The position numbers and the translations under genes are program-made. This document shows positions 35,573 to 64,000 of a stretch of DNA of 64,000 nucleotides, in pieces. Source of the DNA: Vigna angularis (taxonomy: Eukaryota; Streptophyta; Magnoliopsida; Fabales; Fabaceae); assembly GCF_016808095.1 (NCBI RefSeq), contig NC_068976.1, forward strand, positions 3,926,001 through 3,990,000. The letters are read 5' to 3'. The stretch's first letter is position 1, and each line of letters begins with the position of its first letter. The notes under the pieces were generated by a model. The model ran no database searches and was not told where the DNA came from. It was given only the letters and a program-made list of their open reading frames with translations.

Positions 35573-37945
35573 GTTGCTCAATACAAAATTTAGTCATATT
35601 TAAGAACTTGGAATTTGTTTAAACTAAAACAAAGTAATTTATTTCATATTAGAAAAGCGAAAACATTTTCAAATATACATAATCTAATGAGAAAAAAAAT
35701 TAAAAGACATAATTGTCCAATCTGTACTTTTACACATTTTAAAGGAATATTCCGTCAATATTACAAAAATATTTGACATTATGAACTTTTCAAACGATAA
35801 TTCCATGTGGATTAAGGATTTTGATGACCAACAATTTTGAAAAACTTAAAATAAAATATTTAAATTTACATATTTAATTATTATCACTGATATAATAAAA
35901 ATACATGATTTAATATTGAAATCTCCTTATAGGTTTCTATATAAAAAAACATAATTTTGAAAATGTATTTAATATAGATTTTGTTGTAAATAAGCATCTC
36001 TAATTCCATTATTTTATTCAATGGACCTATTTAAAAAAGTTCAATATTTAAAAAATAAATTATTTGAATAAAAAATTAGAAAATTAGTTATGAAAAAACA
36101 CATATCAATTAATTTTTTTCTATATTCATAAAATATTATTATACAAAAGATTCATGAAATAAAAAACAAAATATATTGTAAAAATAATATTTTATCATCA
36201 AATAGGACAAGAATGGAACAAAATAGAAGAAAAATGAAAACAATAATGAGTTTGCTTTTAATTTTTTTTTTTCGTTTTTAGAAACAAAAAGAGAATATAT
36301 GAGAGACAAACAAACACGTGTCTTAAATAATTGAAAAGATAATGAGAAGAAAAAAAATCATAATAATTATATTTTTTATTATATTTAATTTTTTGTTTTA
36401 ATATTTATTAACATTAAAAGACATGTTTTATAACAAAAATAAAATAAAATCTTACCTAATTTAATTTTCCTAAATTTTTATTACAATAAACAAAAATTGA
36501 AAAATCTAGGTTCAAAGCACCTTACTCCCATGATGTATTTGCTTTTTTTTAGTATTAAAGAAATGAGAACCCTAGATGGATAAATTTGTAAAATTAGGAT
36601 CAATTTATCACTTTTTTGTGGTTTATAATTTTTGATATTCATTTAAATAAATTGTCTTTATGTGGTAAAAAAAATTAAATACGTTTAAGTCAAAAAAAAA
36701 AAGGAAAAAAAGAAATAAGCAATGCTAGCTGCCCCTTTGTAACAAATGCTTCAAACAAAAGCAAATATTGATTAATCAACTCCAAAAGAATGACTGTCAC
36801 ATCCTTCACCCATGCATGCTTAACCACAAATTTTTAATAAATAGATTTATATTTAACTCAATCCAACAATATATATTGAACAAATAACATCCTCTCAACT
36901 AGTTAATGGTTAGTTTGTTTGTTTAAGTTTAATCTCTCTCATAATGGCTACATTTCTTGTGGCATGAAACCAATGAACACCTTCAATCATGCATTGCGCT
37001 TCAAGTATATCTTCACAGCTTATTTTCACTATTCCAAAAATATTGAATGGGTTCATTTCTTCACTTTATAAGCATGTTATGTCCACCAATGCATTTGATA
37101 GGCTTGTGTCATGCTCAGCAAAATTGCTAATGTCATCTTCCTTAACATTTGACAGAGTTAGAAACACATGTCACACTTCCAAATCCTTGTCTCATAAATA
37201 AGCATAGTGACTCACCAAAAGACTCTACATTTAGTAGTGTTTAGCATTTGTAAAAGAATAAGACCAAAAACAACATTTAAGGAATGTCCATAAGTTTTTC
37301 TTTAATAGTGATAGACTAAGGAGATTAATCACGAGTTATTAATTATCTTGTTATTGATCATATTTGACTTTAAGGTAGAAGTTGTTCATATAAGAGATTA
37401 TATATTGATTTCAACATAAAATTTTAAGGTTTGATGTTTATGGATTATTTTATTTTGTTAAATATATTTTTAGTCTTTAAATTTTTGAAGTAAAATTGAG
37501 ATTTGTTTGTATCCATATATTTGATACATTTTAATTTTCAAACTTTTAAAAATAAATTAATATAATTCTTTTAACATAATTAAATTAAATATTTTTATGT
37601 GTCAAATATATTATAGGTTAGTATTTGAATTGTTTATGTTTTTCTTTTACAGCCCGAATAAATACATTTAACATATAAAAAATTAACATTATTATATTAA
37701 AAAGATTATATTCAAGTATTAAAATATATTTAAAATTTTAAAAATTAAAATATATCAAAATTTAATATGAATCAAAATTCAAGTATTAGAAACATATTTA
37801 AAATTTTCTTTTCTATAACTCATTACATTTCTTTTATTTATATTGAATGTGAACTTTTACATCATTTAAATTTCTAAAAAGGACAAAGGATAATAGTAAA
37901 AGTTAGGTAGAAGCTTCAACATTCTAGTTTGTGTTGTTCCCTTAC
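35568..37945. other. AT-rich intergenic stretch
   Basis: No gene recognised. At 36989-37201 a short frame has no domain. Near 37450-37800 there is a degraded GTTAAATATATTTTTAGTC piece of the same family as the MITE-like elements at 31012 and 58410. The end of the stretch probably includes the 3' UTR of the minus-strand CK1-like gene. Confidence 0.5.
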
Positions 37946-61453
<23,508 letters not shown>

Positions 61454-63629
61454 TGAAACTCTAAACGACAACGGTTTACTGATACACAGAGGGAATGCCA
61501 AAATCGAGGTTTGCTGTCAGAGGCTGAATCGGTTTGGAATATATGAAGAAGAGAAGAGGAGAGAGAGGAGAATAGATTCCATAGCAGGGTTAGTTTGGGA
61601 ATTACAGTTTTACATTTAAAAGTTTGTTGATGACGTAGGTGGACAAGAAATATATCCAACAAGGCAACGTAGCGTGCATCAGTCGCATCACTTTTCAAAT
61701 TCCTTGTCCCTAAAATCAGCCGTGAGTCATTTTGTCCAAATGCATATTTTATGGTTTTATGATTTTTTTTAATTAATTGAACCTTTTCATGCTATGATTT
61801 GGATATTAAATTTTCTAATCTTAGAAAATGATTAGCACAACTCTAATATTAATATTTTCACCAGATGAATTTTTCCTTCGTTAATTCAAAATAAAATCCC
61901 TTAATAGATCAATGTTTTTTAGGAAAAGAAACTTGTTGAAGATAGAAAATCGGCTTCCAGAAGTCTTAAATATCGAAGGCAACGTGTGCTTTTGTTTTGA
62001 TTTTCCTGCTGAAAATTAAATTTTATTGAGTTTTGTTTTTAAGAGGGTTAATGAGATTTTTTTGAGAGATGATGTGATCTGAATAGCTTTAAGTTTCTAA
62101 CGTGTTTTTAAGGATTGAAATGCGAAAAGGATCAATTTGTAAAAGGTATTCCGACACTTGTCGACAAGAGAGTTTAAATCTAAAAAAGTGAATATTGGAG
62201 AATGTGTATCAGATTGAGTGTGATTATTAGAGTGATTGGAATATTTTTTAGAAAATACTAGTTGCATTTATAGGATCAGATGTGTCATTTGAGTGTCTGA
62301 TTCATGGGTTGATCCTGACTCCTTCTAAAATCAAGCCCCAATTTTCTAGTCCGTTTAATAGGAGATTTTTTAAAAGCCCCAATCCCTAAAGTCCCACATA
62401 AAGTGGGCTGGGGTAGGGTTAGGATGGGGCTAGCCCCCAAACTAAATTAATTCACTTTTAATGTTTTTTTAATTATTTCTTTTATTTACTTTACAAGTTC
62501 AATAATTTCCAAAATTTACATGATATTTAATATCTTTTTAATTAAATATAAATGTATAAATATTGATTTTATAAAAAATTATTTAAAATAATTTTTAATT
62601 ATAAGTATATTTTAAATATATAATTTTATTATTTTGGAAAGTTAAAAAAGAAATTTTTTATTATTATTTTTATTTAAAAGAAAATGAAAAAAATTTCAGA
62701 AAAGAAATTATAAAAGTAACACAATTGAAAATTCGATTTTTCAATAATCGAATTCTGATATCTATATAAATATTTGAAATATTAATTATGGATAGAATTT
62801 AAATTCAAATCTACTGATTGGATGAATTTTTAATATCGGTGTAAATTTTTTATTTTTTATAGTTTGTCATATAAAATTATTTTGTTGAATGTTTTGTATA
62901 GATATATATATACATTAAAAAATTAAACCACAAACTTTATAAAGTTTAAAATTAATTTCACGTAATAAAAGAACTAACTTTTTAGTGAAAGTCCTTGTTA
63001 GGTAAAATTGTTATAAATATCATATATGTTAGTATACAAGATCTAGAGGTAATCCTAGTGGTTATAAAATCAGATTTTTTTTCTAACCTTTTAGATTAAA
63101 TTAATATTTTAAAATCAGACTTATCTTTATCCAACAAAGATCATTTTTATTGAATTATTTATCATAATTGAGCCGATTGTAATAAAAAATAATTAAATAA
63201 TAGATACAATATTTTTAAATAAATATAATGTTATAATTTATAATACTAAAATTAAATTATTATTGTATTTAATTATTAACATATAAAATAAATAAAAATT
63301 ATAATAACTATAATAATAAATAAATTACATCAATGTCTCTTAATAAGAAACTAATAAAAAAGACAAATGAATATAATATAAAATATATTAAAAAGACATA
63401 AAAATATATAAATTGATGTAAATGACTAAATTATACGTTTCATAATTTTTTTTTAAGAATTATATAACTTTATAAATAATAAATATTAATTTTATTAAAT
63501 TTGGAAAATTAAAAAAGTTAAAAAGTTATTAAGTCAAAATTTTAACATGTTCACACCAATTAAAAATAATGTAATTTTGATCACAAATCTTAATCGAATG
63601 ATATTGATTTAAACTAGTGACAAAATAAA
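61454..63629 (-). promoter_or_regulatory. 5' flank of the CK1-like gene, and AT-rich intergenic DNA
   Basis: An upstream in-frame Met (61501) could extend the N-terminus by 16 residues, but plant CK1-like proteins start at MAR-x-x-GG, so 61453 is preferred. The GA/CT-rich stretch at 61540-61570 resembles a leader. Beyond about 61750 the sequence is AT-rich with no recognised gene or core promoter. Confidence 0.35.
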
Positions 63630-64000
63630 CACTACAAAAATTATACATGATAGGAGGGGTTTTTTTCCAGCGATTTCGAAAACCCCTCTTAGTTTTGGCA
63701 GTTTCAATAAACGACCGCAATAAAGTTTTCATTTAATTATTTTAAATATTTATTAAATTCTGATTTTTCCCTCTCTCTCGCGCCTTGAAATTCTTAATTT
63801 TTTCGATGTTCGCGCTTTCACATCTCTTTCTCTCTACTACGCAGCTCACATTTCTTTCTTCTCCATTTCTCGGTTTTCACTTTTTCTTCCCTTCTCAACT
63901 TTCTCTAAACCTTCTTCTGTCAATCCTTATGCACACGAATCAGCGATGTCCTTCCCCATTCTCTGCCAGCGATGTCTGTGCAACCGTCGACCATGCCCTC
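63630..64000. mobile_element. Possible start of another CACTA element, cut by the window end
   Basis: CACTACAAAAATTATACATG at 63630 has the CACTACAAAAA terminus seen at 26400. It is followed by GGGGTTTT and AAACCCCTC in opposite orientations (63655-63690), as expected of subterminal inverted motifs of a different family. From 63770 the sequence becomes CT-rich and gene-leader-like. The other end is outside the window, so this is unproven. Confidence 0.45.

Overview
This looks like nuclear DNA of a flowering plant, a eudicot and probably a legume of the Vigna/Phaseolus group. The evidence is AT-rich intergenic DNA with long (AT)n tracts, spliced genes with GT-AG introns, plant-only gene families (an ATL-type RING-H2 ligase, a GT47 exostosin-like enzyme, a plant CK1-like kinase) and dense plant transposons (CACTA, Mutator-like, Ty1/copia, Ty3/gypsy, MITE-like elements). 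The legume placement rests on recalled repeat families and is an inference.

Only three genes look intact. (1) A minus-strand GT47/exostosin-like glycosyltransferase at 12040-14211 (4 exons, about 634 residues). (2) A plus-strand single-exon ATL-type RING-H2 E3 ligase at 23133-24332 (399 residues). (3) A minus-strand casein kinase 1-like gene reconstructed here from 14 small exons spread over 37946-61453. Its introns of about 12.2 kb and 7.5 kb hold most of the transposons in the right half of the window.

Layout. 1-2212: a reverse-oriented gypsy-type LTR with a 35-bp tandem array. 5051-6838: a Mutator-like element with long terminal inverted repeats carrying two foreign gene fragments. 8990-9921: a Mutator transposase remnant. 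12.0-14.2 kb: the GT47 gene. 15-22 kb: degraded repeats, an LTR-like piece and a CACTA remnant. 23.1-24.3 kb: the RING gene. 26400-27569: a CACTA element with matching 3-bp target duplications. 27398-30749: a recent 1,676-bp tandem duplication with one breakpoint inside that CACTA element. 31.4-35.5 kb: a 5'-truncated, mutated Ty3/gypsy element ending in a complete 3' LTR.

37.9-61.5 kb is the CK1-like gene. Intron 10 holds a broken WIP-type zinc-finger copy and two CACTA elements (42933-44048 and 44373-46205), the second carrying a piece of what looks like a PPR gene. Intron 2 holds a palindrome of about 2.9 kb, with arms of about 1.4 kb and a loop of about 35 bp. A complete but defective copia element (51790-56728, duplication AATAG on both sides) has landed inside one arm. 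The right edge (63630 onward) starts what may be another CACTA element. No CRISPR array, rRNA or tRNA gene was seen. All coordinates come from reading by eye; splice sites were chosen by reading frame, GT/AG sites and family similarity, with no transcript evidence.
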